Part shown: positions 36,016 to 48,000 of the stretch, piece after piece
How positions within the stretch are numbered: position 1 is the stretch's first letter
Layout: every line of letters starts with the position of its first letter
NCBI GenBank assembly: GCA_949126835.1
Contig: OX421500.1
Span: 18,942,667-19,006,666, forward strand
Length of the DNA: 64,000 bases
From: Anisus vortex
Taxonomy: Eukaryota; Mollusca; Gastropoda; Planorbidae
Direction: 5' to 3'
Translations under genes and position numbers: made by a program
The notes under the pieces: generated by a model
Databases searched by the model: none
The model's input: the letters and a program-made list of their open reading frames with translations, nothing else
Told to the model about the DNA's origin: nothing

Positions 36016-36449
36016 ATGACATAATTACAATTCAACATAAACGCACAGTATATCTAAAAGAAAACATTTGATACATGCTATTCATTACAAATTATGATTT
36101 TGAAATTAATTTGTTCTATTTTTCTTTTAGTATGTATTTGGTCGTTAACAAATGCAGTCACTAATGGTAAGTTTATATTTAATAGAAAAATATTCTCAGA
36201 GTTTGCTGATCAACGCTTTGTCCATTGTATCTTTATATCTTTGTACCGATAGCTTACAGACTAGTATGTTTTATTTTGATCAGTTATCATTTGATATAAT
36301 ATACGTTAAGCCTATACAGCCGATTACTCTTTAATTTATATTCGTATATATGTCTCTTTCTTAATATAATAATAATACATAAAATCATGGCATATACAAC
36401 AAAGCGAGTTAATGCCTTAGAAAAACATTTTCAAGATATGCTCTCAAAA

Positions 36450-36730
36450 AAAAAAAAAAGAAATCTGTCATTCAAACTATCTCTCACTCTCTCTCTCTTT
36501 TCTCTTTCTTCTTCCTAATTTATCTGTCTTCTCCTTCTATCTCACCTTCTCTCTCTCATTTGTATATTCTCTCCTTCTCTCCTTCTCTTTCTATGTTTCA
36601 TAATATTTATCTCCTCTCTTCTCTCTATCTTCCTATTTTTTCTCTCTTCTTTCTTTCGTTCACTGTCTCTTCCACCTTTTTTACTTTTCACTTAATATCT
36701 CTCCTCTCATCTTCTCCTCCCCCCCCTCTT
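36450..36730. repeat. CT-rich simple sequence in intron
   Basis: Pyrimidine-rich, irregular CTCT/TTCT sequence. The open frame 36560-36748 is due to this composition. Confidence 0.8.
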
Positions 36731-36884
36731 ATTATTCTTATATCATAAGTTTTACAGACGTTCCTACTAGATAGATTATTACGACCACTAGGCCCAAAAC
36801 TCCTGCAGGGCGACAGGGATCCGTCGGTGGCAGGGATATAACCCGCGACGTATCAGTTGGTTTTTGGTTGACAGTTAGGTGAAC

Positions 36885-37830
36885 TAATAATAATAATAAT
36901 AATAATGACATTTTTATAGCGCTGCCAACAAGCATAATGCAAGCTCAGAGCGCATTTAACATACAACCAAGAACACGGATACGATCTATAGGCTATAGGC
37001 TAAGAGATAAAAAAAACTAAATGATGATTCAAAACTTTACAAACATGGAACAAATCAAACAACCAAAACAAAATAACCGACCTAACATATAAGTAAGACA
37101 GTAGGGCTCAACGCATGTTAATTAAGATAAATATTGAAATAATGAGTTTTTAAGTTCTTTTGGAAGGAATCAATGAAGCTTGTTTGCCTGAGTTGAATGG
37201 GAAGTAGATTCCACACCTTCGGACCGGATACTGAGAAGGCTATAAGGCCAACGGTCGTCAGAGAGAAACGGGGCTCTTACAGAAGCGATGAGTTGGCTGA
37301 ACGAAGTGTTCTTTAAGGGACATAAGGTGTGATGAGTTCTTTGAGATAGGACGGAAACTCGTTATTAAAAATGCACTGATGGCAAAGTAGCGCCACTTTA
37401 TACCTGGCTTTCACGGGGAGCCAATGGAGCGAGCGAAGAAGGGCGGTTCCCGAGTCTCGCCTTGATTTGCGCATGACCAAGCGAGCAATACTGGTCTGTA
37501 TTCTCTGTAGCCTGGCGATTTTGTCTTCGGGCAGGCCGACTAGCAGGGAGTTACAACAGTCGATACGGGAAAGTATCAGAGCGACTGCCAGTGTCTTTGC
37601 AGAATCAGTGGACAAATAAGGACGTATTTGCCCGAGTCTACGCAACTGTAGATATAGACCTCTGCACAGATGAGATATATGTTGGTCGAAAGTCAGCAAG
37701 GGATCCAGTAAAATATTAAGATTCTTCACTTTGTTAACAAAAGGCACCTGGCAGTTTATCACGGTGATGGATTCTGAATCGGTGAATTTGACCAAATTTC
37801 TCTTGGTTCCAATTCTGATTATTTCTGATT
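36885..37830 (-). mobile_element. CR1/L2-type non-LTR retrotransposon 3' end
   Basis: Lies antisense in the intron of the plus-strand fibrinogen gene. Its 3' end carries an ATA/TTA triplet tail (36885-36906), then a 3' untranslated region shared with 22225-22665, then the coding end. Truncated at the 5' end near 37830. Confidence 0.85.
37313..37795 (-). pseudogene. CR1/L2-type reverse transcriptase C-terminus
   Basis: 160 open residues with the known block order LRRLGQIRPYLS, SRIDCCNSLLVGLPEDKI, LQRIQTSIARLV, LRSLHWLPVKARYKV and FPSYLKELITPYVP. These follow the catalytic palm in CR1/L2 elements. The catalytic part is absent, so this is a fragment. Confidence 0.85.
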
Positions 37831-38788
37831 TAATAAACCGTTGGACCAGCCGGCTTCACCTTCTCCTTCTCATTCTGTCTATCTCTATTCATGTTAATAA
37901 TGAACTTTAAGTTTTGAACATTTTGAAAAGTAACCTAAGAAAAGTCGCAAGAAACAAAACATTATTACCATAAATGTGAATACCAATATACCATTTCGAA
38001 TATTATTGATGGAAAATATACATGTATTTTACAATAGGATTATTGTTCTCACTTTATATGAAACTTGTTGAAAAAAATGACTTAATACAAATTGTTTTTT
38101 TGCAGATGTGAAAATTACTGTAAATGATAAATATGACATAGAAAAATATCCCTTTATGAAACCAAGACCTGACTCTTGTAGAGATGTGGTCAGCAGCCAG
38201 TCTAGAGTTATTGTCATTCTGTAAAGTGGACTTGAAGTCATGTGTGACACTGGAACAGACGGAGGTGGATGGACAATATTCCAGAGAAGAATTAATGGAA
38301 ATCTTAGTTTCTACAGGGGATGGGATGAATATAAATATGGATTTGGTGATTTAGCTCAAGGTGAATTTTATCTTGGAAATGAACACATTCACCGTATTAC
38401 AGTACAGGCACGACATGAACTTAGAATTGACTTAGGATCTGTGCTTCTTCGTCCTAATTATTATGCCAGATATTCCAGATTTAAAATATTAGGTGAACAA
38501 GAAGGTTACAAGTTAATGATAAATGGTTTTTCAGGCAATGCAGGAGACAGTTTGAGTTATCAGAATCTTATGAAGTTTACAACATATGATAAAGACCAGG
38601 ATATTGTTTCTAATAACTGCGCATTGACACATTTAGGCGCGTGGTGGTATAGAGGATGTCACGAGTCAAACTTAAATGGTGATTGGGGTAATACTAAGTA
38701 TGGTAAAGGTTTGACTTGGTCCACACTTACTGGTTTTTACCTGTCAGCTGATTTCACAGAAATGAAATTCAGACTAATTGATGAATAG

Positions 38789-39639
38789 TATACCTGAAAA
38801 TGGCACAATTCTACATAGCATTAAAAATATAAACTACTTGTTTCTTTTTTCTTTAAAATACATCACACATAAAACTTTTTAAATCTTCTAATTCAGTTTT
38901 AAATGTATGTATACATGGACAAAATATGAAATAAATTAAAAGTAATTAGTTCCGAATCTCTATTGATTTATTATTTTTATAGAAATAATTATTATTATTT
39001 TTATTCGGTCAGCTCCAATCTAGGTTTACGTGAATTATATTGATGCTAATCATCTTAATATATCTTCTTCATTGATACATAACATGTATCTGGGCTATTT
39101 CAGGTTAGAAACTATCTAACCATCCGTAATATCGCTTGAATTTTCTCATTCAATTTTGTAGCGATGAGTTACAAAGCTGGCGAACTGTGTAAGTCACTGA
39201 TTGCCAAAGTCAGGCCGGTGGGTTAATGCATAGGAATGCTGTCGCCATAAGACTTCACTCTCATCTCTGTGGGTGACAAAGTGAGGAGTGAAAGCCTCAA
39301 AACGGGGCTGGGTGCTAAAACGATTAGCTATATGGTGTTGGTACCCCACGACACGCTATAGTGCCCCCGATGGTTGGGCGTGATGAGACACTAGAAAGAG
39401 TAAACAAAAAACTTCTTTATGTCTGGGTTTAAAGATGGCCTTAAGAAATAACGTTCGCTTTGGACGAAGGAATCCCTGCTTCAGACGAAATCAACTCGAT
39501 CGGCGCACCTCCAGAATATGATTCAGAAATTAAATATGAAGCAGGTCATTAAGACTCTAGAAGTCTAACGTCACGTGGTGTGTAGTGAACAAATGGATGT
39601 AATATACAACCCAATAACAACCTGTTCCAATGATCGGAT
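38789..39639. other. 3' flank of FReD gene, then unassigned sequence
   Basis: The poly(A) signal is at 38930-38935. From about 39130 to 39420 the base composition is richer in GC and repeat-like, but nothing could be matched. Confidence 0.4.
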
Positions 39640-39845
39640 CAATATAGGGACAGAAACACTTTCATTAGCCCTTTTGTGAGAAAAATTGCTTATAAGTAAT
39701 CGTTCTTCTCTAGTGGCATCGGACATCGAATGCGTTGCCTAAACAAAACAGGACAACCAGTAAACTAACTTCATTTAAAACATTAATAAAAATCCAAGAC
39801 TAATGCTCGGACCACGGATGAGCGTAGGACGCAATAAACTTCATT
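39640..39845 (+). repeat. Dispersed repeat family A, copy 2
   Basis: Direct-orientation partner of 27085-27330, sharing GCGTTGCCTAAACAAAACAGGA, ATTTAAAACATTAATAAAAAT and CTCGGACCACGGATGAGCG in the same order. Confidence 0.7.
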
Positions 39846-40379
39846 ATATACCTTTTCATTTTGTTAATTATTCCAAAGAAAAAGTCAACTTCTGCGCCTG
39901 CGAACTCGGTGGAGGCAGAAAGAGTCAGCTGTTTGTTTTTTGGCTTTGTTATTTAACTGGGGGCCTAGTGGTTTTTAGGCGTAGTTATATTAGTTGTTTA
40001 TTTTAAAAAATTATGACTTCATAAAAAATGTATACCGAGAAGCCAGGGAGCCAAGTTTACCTTTTTTTTTACATTTTGAACCAGTTTTTAACACACAAAA
40101 AAACATGTATTATACATTCTAGGCTTACGAAGCGTCTATGGCAACTATGGTTACCCAGACCCAGATAATATACCGAGCAATCGCTGTGTCAGTAACTTGT
40201 CTTATAAAACATAGGCTACAATAAATATAATTTTAGATAGTTATAAAGTTTTGTTTGTGTAGAAGTCTCAACACTTATTTTGCATTACTTTCTTATATGT
40301 TGCAAGATAAATCGTTGTAGGCTTGCTAATTTTACTTTTTCTTACTTAAATTAACTTAGCCTAATAAAAAAAAATAAAG
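39846..40379. other. Intergenic, nothing recognised
   Basis: No gene signature. Confidence 0.4.
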
Positions 40380-41490
40380 GCTAGAATTAGACTACTAGCC
40401 TATAATATAGGTCTAGTATATATAGATTACTATAGAGCCTGCATAGAGCAGAATAAACATATCTATAGGCATATATAAATTATAAATATATAAGATATAT
40501 AGGGCCTATTATTTAATGAAGCATAGGCCTCGATCGCCCTATTTGCCTATCTATCGAATCGGTCTATAGTCTATGTCATATAGCTAACTTTATATAACTA
40601 TAGTGTAGGCCTATTATAGGCTATTTATATAGCCTAGTCCTGGGCTATAATTTAAACGGTTTAAACTCAAACTTTTTAGCTTACTATATATAGGCATATT
40701 ATAGGTCTAGACCTAGTCTATACTATTTTAAGCATATTAATAAGCTTTGTCACAATATTAAAGATAGAAAATAAGGCCTTTGTTATTATAAATGTAACAT
40801 ATATTATATATGCCATATAATAGGGCCATATTATAAGGCTAAGGCGTAGGGCATACCAAATTATATGTTAGAGAATATAGGAGGCCTATGGCATATAGTC
40901 GTATCTTTTATTTGATTTATAGAAAAGTGGTAATTAACCGATTGCATGAAATAATTAAGTGAATATGACGGAAGCCTATAGGCCTATATGCTATATATTT
41001 GATATTTGCAAACTGATGAGTGTTTTCTTTCATTAATTTTTAGTTATATTGTTATATTATTTAATAATATTTCAGTCACAATGACAATATGAATATATAG
41101 AGCTATCATATTCAATATGGAACACATACGCCTACGCCGACAGACACGGCATATGGTCATGTGTCAGACTATATGACATAGGCCTATATATATATATATA
41201 TGTATATATATATTAATATATTAGCCTTTTCCTGCGAACAATATTTGCTTTTAAAGTTTAACATAATATTTGCTATGACTATCGTCACTATGGCTATGTT
41301 TTTTTTTATTCGCGAAGAATCCAAATATGCTCTTTGAGCTCTTGCTTCTGTCTCCATCAAATATAAATAGGCCTAATATATCTAGAGTAGAATTATATTT
41401 GCCTTTTTATTAATCAAAACGAGCGATTTATGTCTAGGGCTAAGTTAAGCAATAGCTTGAATAGCCGACAATAATGAAAGCATTATAGGC
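40380..41490. repeat. Large TAGGCCTA / TATAGGC-rich region
   Basis: The densest such cluster of the window. AGGCCT, usually within TAGGCCTA or ATAGGCCTAT, and the words CTATAG and TATATAGG recur without fixed spacing over about 1.1 kb. Confidence 0.65.
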
Positions 41491-42889
41491 CTAATTATTT
41501 TTTTTTTTCGATACAAAACTAATTCTGAACGTTATCTTTTTTTTTTTTAACATTGAAGAAACTCGAACAAAAAGTAATGGCACAGTGAATCGACCATAAT
41601 ATTAAGGTCCAAAGCATAGGTTCCAGGTCCAATAAATGTTTTTCTTTAAAAAAAAAAACAACAACTCTAAACGTTTTTTTTTAACAATTCCCTTCCTATG
41701 ATCTTAGTTTAAGGTTTCCATGTGTTTTTATAGTATAAAATAATATTTAAAAAAATAAAATAACATAAAAAACGAAACAACGCCTTTAGTAAAATACTAA
41801 GAGGAAAGAAGGTTTACGATTATTGTTGCCCACATGCGTCTATATTTTTTCTACACATGTCAGTGAGTCTCAAGGAAACGCCCATTTCCGGGGTCAAAGT
41901 AAAAAGGTCTATAGAAAGAGCGTCTGTAATATATAAGATAAGATAAACAACCGCCCTAAAGGCGGCCGGCATGGGGCTAGCCTCGAACAGAAGTTTGAGC
42001 TGACTTCCTAAATCCTTGCCTGTATTACATGCCTGCCCAGATACCGTTATCTTAGACCCGGTTCTACTGGAGCAATCTCATTTGGGGTCGGCAATTGCAG
42101 TTTGACAGTGTCTCACAGGCATCGACGTTTGGGAGTCACGAAAATACTTTCGTCATTGAACGACAATATTAATTTATGAACCTGTAATAGTTTGCAAAGA
42201 AATATATCTATAGATGGGGTTGTTCAATGATGGTGACAGTCAGTCGTGTACTTAAAACAAACAGTTCGCCAAATGACTTTATGTAGGGACTTTTTATCCC
42301 ATACTAAATCAAGGCTTCCGAATGAGTAGAGTTAAGCCTTCGACAATCAAGCTGAACTCATTAATCTACACTAGAGCTGAACACTTCGACCTGGAGTGGA
42401 TACAAATGGAAGATAACTTGTTAGTTAATTAGTCTATTACAAAGCTAACCATCATTCAGGTCAGGACTAAATTATTCTTTACATCTACATGAATATGGTA
42501 TGCGCATGAAAAACAATTTTAAGTAATAGAGTCAAGTCTATGTATTTACACACATTTTGAAAAAAAAAACAGGTTTGCCAAATATATAAAATAATGAAGT
42601 TTTTCATTTACTTCGGCGTCAATTAGTTACTTAAATAGTTTAGTTTAATTAAAGTGACCATAATATTGTTGCCTGAAATAGTTTTATTCGTATTTACTAT
42701 GTTTACAAACATAAGTGTATGTAAACAAATATTTTATGTTATTTTAACCGTAAAACGCTCAAAGGAGTATAAAAAAAAAACAGCTACAAAAGCTATATTA
42801 AATACAAAAAAAACAACATCAGTTTCTTCTTCTCGTTCTTTATTGTACTCTGCAAAGCCAAGCTGTTAGACGCGGGAAAAGTCCACAAT
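41491..42889. other. Intergenic with a tail of repeat family A
   Basis: 41910-41937 repeats TATAGAAAGAGCGTCTGTAA, the tail of family A. 41945-42140 is a more GC-rich block with a small hairpin (CCGCCCTAAAGGCGG) and no recognised coding content. The rest is AT-rich. Confidence 0.45.
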
Positions 42890-43473
42890 TTGTAGTGATT
42901 TGACAACGTAAGCTGTGGGATCAGAATTCACTTCTCTACCCATGGGCCATGGCTCATGGGCCTCAAAGACTGGAGAAGTGTGTAAACTGCCGATACATTC
43001 ACATTAAGACTAGACAGGCGAACGATCGCATGGGGGGACAGCACTACCTGCTGCTCCCGGTGTGGAGCTTTTTATTGAACTCTGGCCAGTTCTGTGGCCC
43101 CGGTGGGGTGATAGAAATTGACGCAGCAAAGCCGTCTTACAAACCGCCCGGTGTCTGGATGACCCGTTCCTATAGTATAGGATTCGTTCTACCATGTGAC
43201 ATTGCAGGTATACGGACAAGCCTCAACGATAATGATCGCGGGGGGGGGGGAGGGGGGGAGGGAATTCCACAGTTGACTTTAAGATGGGCTGTGAAAATCG
43301 TACCCTGTTACACTGCATACCACGTCTCCGGTGTGCCATGGGGTGGCTGGCGCCCGATCAGAACCATGGTGTGCCTCTCTGCCCCTGGTTCAACCCTGAA
43401 CATTGTTACCCCATGGACTAAAAAGACTATTGTTTTTATCCTTTATAAATCCGGGAACACAGTTTGTGCATGA
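42890..43473 (+). pseudogene. GC-rich coding-like block, possible Merlin transposase trace
   Basis: The frame 42949-43473 is open for 174 residues in DNA much richer in GC than its surroundings. The stretch SGQFCGPGGVIEIDAAKP recalls the GGPG..VEIDES block around the first catalytic Asp of IS1595/Merlin-type transposases. No second or third catalytic residue could be placed, and G-runs at 43240-43260 disturb the frame. It may be a remnant or chance. Confidence 0.25.
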
Positions 43474-44159
43474 ACAGTTTATAACTAAGGAAGTCAGTAC
43501 AGTCGACAGAGTTTCATTGTAGGTCTTTGGTCCAGTTTTTCAGTCATGATTTGAAAGCCGGGAGAAAGGGGGCAGTGATGCACGCTTTGTACAACAATCT
43601 AAAAGCTGACGGAAAAAATAACAACATATAAATGCTTAACTCCATTTAAGGAAATCTCAACTGTAAATCGAGTGTACTCGAGTGTTTTATTTTATTTTAA
43701 ATTTGTTAAGCTTATATTTCTTTTTTTATGTTTTTTATGTTTAGCCATACATGTATTCGCCGATATTTGGTCTGGGAATCTACAGTACAAAACTCCAGTA
43801 ATTTACAAAATACAAAAAAAACCTAAAACAAACTATTTTAAAAAGACAGGAAGGAGGGAACTCTTGTCAAGCTACATTATATTTAAATAGTGTATAAGTT
43901 GTCCTTCTTAGTTTAGCCTACGCTTATTGTTTAGTACTAAACTAACGTCTTGGTGATCCATTAAAATATTTTTATAAGAGTTTAGGAGCTCTTAAATTAT
44001 TTTCTTTTGGTTCAAGCAATTTACCAACATTCCTCTTTATCCATGTTATAAATAAACGTGAACTTAAGCAATTCTGATTTCTAAATGTTTGTAAATACTA
44101 TTAATAAAAATATATATTTCTACTACTCATAAAAAATACACAATACATGAGAATTATCG
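43474..44159. other. Intergenic, nothing recognised
   Basis: AT-rich. The frame at 43672-43890 begins at GTG and has no family signature. Confidence 0.4.
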
Positions 44160-44165
44160 TTTATT
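44160..44165 (-). terminator. Poly(A) signal of lectin gene 1
   Basis: AATAAA on the minus strand about 80 bases after the stop. The partner gene has AATAAA at 56356-56361 in aligned sequence. Confidence 0.7.
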
Positions 44166-44244
44166 TGGCTACACTTGTTGCATAAATCAATAAAATTAGT
44201 TTGATTATATATTAAATGCATTTTTAGGGTTAACTAACTTTGAG

Positions 44245-45985
44245 TTAAACTTCACATAAAAACGGATAGGTAGAAGTACATAATGCGTCATTCATTTTTC
44301 CTGTAGTTCCTTTCCATAAAATCAAACAATGTTCGTTTCTGTCCCTATTATTTGGCTCTCCAACTTTCCAATCTAAAAATGGAAGCATTTCACCAGTTCT
44401 CTGAAAGATCCATGTCCCTTCGTTTCCAGCGTCAGATCCAGCAATGTAAACATATTCATAATTTGATAATGTAACAAGATTTCTTGCAAATTGAAATTCG
44501 TAGATATCATCGATTTCAACTAAATAGCCTCCAATGGCTATGCAATATTTATCTGCTTGAGTAGCATTAGCTGTAATTGTAGACAGGTAATACGTTTTAT
44601 TATTGAACTCCTTTGGTTGATCAAACAAGGAGTTTATAAATATATCAAGACCAGCCTTTGAATAGGACTCTGGGCAAATTTCGCATTGTATACTTCGGTA
44701 TTCTTCATGTTGTTGTCGACATTGGGCTAAATCTTTTTCTTGTTTTAGAATTGTCTTTACTAGATAGTTGCCAATAGAATTCTCGCTACAACTGTTGTAT
44801 AATTCATTTTCTCCAGCGCAACCTGAAATGAAAATGTAAAAAGTATTTTGAATGTAAATTCACGACAAAATGATCAATTACTTTATTAGTCTGAATGTTT
44901 TTATACACATTTACTATCCTGACATTTAAATGCGTTTTGAAAGTATGGAAGCTGTGAACTGAATATTTTTATAAGTTTGACAGAATGGTCCATTTTTTTG
45001 CGTTTAGCGAATGTACGTTTTTGTGAAAAGATTTTAAAAAAAAGAATCTCTTTACTCATTCGATAAATCATTCAAATTACACTTTTCCTAATTTACAACA
45101 TCTTGGCTACATTTTAATCAAGCTTTATGAATATATTTGTATTCGTTTTCTATCGGGAATGTTTCTAAGTAGGGTATTCAGTTTAGGGGGAATGTGCCCC
45201 CTTTAATATGGAAAAAAGGACAACATAAATTTAAGTAAGGAAAATTTAATATAATTCATCTAAAATACAAGCAGATCCGAAGCAACAATAGCTTTACATA
45301 GCTTATAGTTTTATAATGTATATATATACAAACAAGGTTAATTTGTAAAAAGAAAATTACAATTCACGAAATTATTTCAAAGTTTTGACATACAAAATGA
45401 AATAATATTATTATTGTTTTTTCTTTTACTCTCACCATGATTTCATTATAAGCTTTGGTTCTGGATTTACTTAAGATTAGCGATTACAGAATGTGTAGAC
45501 AAGGATGAGGCGAACGAAACAGATAATTAGTTTCATTCTAGTGATAAGCATATTTTTTACTATTTGAGTAAAATATTATTATGTATCTCTTAGAGCAGAA
45601 ATCATAAGCCTAAGGTTTGCTGCCAGACGACACTCAGAGCTATTTTCAATGGCAAGAAGGAGACTAAAAAACAGCAATTCAAGAATAGAAATGAAGTTCT
45701 AGAGTAGAATGACTTTTACTCTGCTAAAGAAATTGAAAATAAATCTCATTTTGTCACACTATTTCTGAAAACTGTGTCGACCATTATCATATTATATAAT
45801 GTATACTGTGTGAAGATTTAACAGAAAACGTGTATTGTGTTGTTATTTTTTTGTTAACTTACGCTATTAGAGGAAACGAATTATTAACGTTTTCAAAATA
45901 AATCATAATTAACTTTACGATTACCTTGTGATAGCATGGAAAGCACTGTCACTTGCAGTAAGACAAATGTAGAGAACATTTCCAT
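44245..45985 (-). CDS. Secreted C-type lectin 1
   Basis: Exon 1 (45985-45925) encodes MEMFSTFVLLQVTVLSMLSQ, a signal peptide, and ends CAAG|GTAATC in phase 1. Exon 2 (44822-44245, acceptor TTTCATTTCAG) completes a 212-residue precursor. After a stalk with cysteines (CSENS, AQCRQQH, IQCEIC), likely for disulphide pairing, comes a C-type lectin domain from about residue 92. It has four cysteines (114, 186, 202, 210), GTWIFQRTGE, and the sugar-binding loop GEPNNR with EPN at 176-178, the mannose-type motif. The usual WND is MND here (197-199). The product should be secreted and bind sugars with calcium. It is the diverging paralogue of the gene at 54795-56262. Confidence 0.92.
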
Positions 45986-46092
45986 TTTAACAGAGCCGAA
46001 TTTCGTGGAGTATAAGCTATAGTTTACGATGCTTGAGTAAAAAATCTGAAAGTGTGAAAGTATATAAGTGGCTACATTTAAAACTGACAAGA

Positions 46093-46100
46093 TATTTATA
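46093..46100 (-). promoter_or_regulatory. TATA box of lectin gene 1
   Basis: TATAAATA on the minus strand about 110 bases before the ATG. The same TATAAATATC followed by TGTCAGTTTTA stands before lectin gene 2, so it is conserved between the arms. Confidence 0.7.
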
Positions 46101-48000
46101 GCATAATCTTACAGGCCTATTAAAAGTAGGTGTCTACAGCAAAGCAATAATATGTAGCCTTAGGAAAAGCTATGTAAATTTAGCCTGTCATCACATGCGT
46201 CAATGATTTATTTTAGAGTGCTTCTCAAATTAGACAATATTGTCCCATCGGCAGACGGGTATTGTTTCTAATGAGGTCTGTTTTAATTCTATAAAACTAT
46301 TATTTTTATTACTAACGAAGTATTTAGAACATTAATTTATTACTAAACGAAAAAAAAAATGTATTCTTAACTACTGCTCCTGAAACCTTTTTAAAATTGT
46401 TTAAATAAACTTTTAGATATTAATTAAATACGTCACGGAAATTCATAAATGAGCAACTGTCGATAAACAGACAATGCAAAATAACATTAACTTACTCACT
46501 CTTTGTTCATAAAATATAGTTAGTTAACTAGATTGTTAGGTGGAGAGATAGATAATTATCGCTACAATAGTCAAGGCCTGATTTTAATTACAAATAAAAA
46601 ACTAAACATGTTAAATGCTGCTTCACATACTTCGCTCTACACGATCCTAAGATTTAAAACACTAGTACAATTTAACGCTGATATTCGTCATAATTCGAAT
46701 ACATTACCAATACGAATACATTTGACATCTACCAAACACATGCTTGTGTCATATTGCTTAACACCGTCATGCAAACCTTATCCCAAATGTATAACTACTA
46801 CCTGGTGGCTGCAAAATTAAGCTAAATTCCGGAAAGCCAAACATGTAGGCTTATGTTGTGCTACATGCTAAAAAACAGATTACAGAGTAGTTAATTCGCA
46901 AAATGCCATCATATTCAATGTTCAGTCCACATGGTGAGCAGTGAGTTATAGCAATTACATAATTGACAGTTCATAAGCTTGATAGTCCTTATTTTGGTGG
47001 GATAACTCGAGAATAATCTACTCGCATATTTCCTCTATTTTGAAATCAGTTACACATGAATTCTAGCTGAATAACTTCTTTATTAAAGTGTGAGCCGACC
47101 TGTCATTTTCCTCGTCAGTCTAATTGCTTATCGATTATATTTACTGTGGTACTTAATTAAGTCCACACAGAACGGCTCTGGAAGAATTAAATGACCTGGT
47201 TTGTGATGGTGACTTTTCTAATTACAAGTCAGAAATCAAGTGGACTCGTCTAGATGAAGATTTCACAATTACTTCATATTGAAAGCGACACCAGCAGTTG
47301 GAGCCGTACTTGGGTAGCCTAAGGAAAGTAATCTGGAATTACCCACCGATATTATTTTTGTTAAAATTGTTGCCAGGGAAATTTAATCAGCTTATATTGC
47401 TGATATAAGACAAGATGTTGTTTAGAAGGGATAAAACGAGATGTTATTGTTTGGAAAGAGGAAGTCTCATTCCTTGTATCTCAGTCCATTTCATGTATTC
47501 CGTTGTTTTCTTCATTTAGTATGCACCAACCATGTTCACTATGCGTGAGACACGTTTCCAAGATCTTAACAATCTATTTCATTCACCATGGGTGACTATA
47601 AACATTAATTTTAATTGTAATGGCTCTTCATATTATCTTTATAAAACTTATAGTTTAATTGAATTGATAAACATTTACGCATACAAAAACGATCAAAATA
47701 TATGCATATAGTTATATCCCGGACTGTCCTACGATTGGGAGCTAAAGGCGCAATGACTTTTACGTTTCTGACCAGTCATGGCTTTACATGAAACAAATAA
47801 TAAAAAAAATAACTATTAGTGTTGCGACCAGTTAGATACAAAACAAGCTGTTAGGAAATGATGTTCTACAACTCCGCCAACTATATTAAATTAAAAATTA
47901 AGATACCTGCCGCTTAAACTTTTGAAAGCTAGACATGTTTTTTGTCCCGCTTCAAATGTTGAACGTCTCCATAAAAAATGGTAACAAACCAAGATTATCA
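46101..48000. other. Upstream part of the left arm, no gene
   Basis: AT-rich. Partly alignable with the right arm; part (about 46500-47950) is present only here. The frame 46533-46820 shows no family signature. Confidence 0.4.

Larger units (their letters stand above)
36094..38788 (+). pseudogene. Fibrinogen-domain gene with in-frame stop
   Basis: Exon 1 (36094-36166) gives a signal peptide (MILKLICSIFLLVCIWSLTN...) and ends at the donor AATG|GTAAGT in phase 1. Exon 2 (38106-38788, acceptor TTTTTTGCAG) joins in frame and encodes the domain: RPDSCRDVVSS, GLEVMCDTGTDGGGWTIFQR, FYRGWDEYKYGFGD, SGNAGDSL, DKDQD, NNCAL, GAWWYRGCHESNLNG. A TAA at 38222-38224 (codon 64) lies between the first two domain cysteines. 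Read through, the product would be about 250 residues; translation from the ATG at 38240 would lack the signal and the first cysteine. All other positions look intact, so the loss is recent, is polymorphic, or is a sequencing error. AATAAA at 38930-38935 is a fitting poly(A) signal. The paralogue is at 21303-25409. Confidence 0.8.

Noticed and set aside
38029..38250. Minus-strand frame opposite the start of the fibrinogen exon
   Set aside because: Antisense shadow of exon 2. A similar shadow exists opposite the other fibrinogen gene at 21790-21984.
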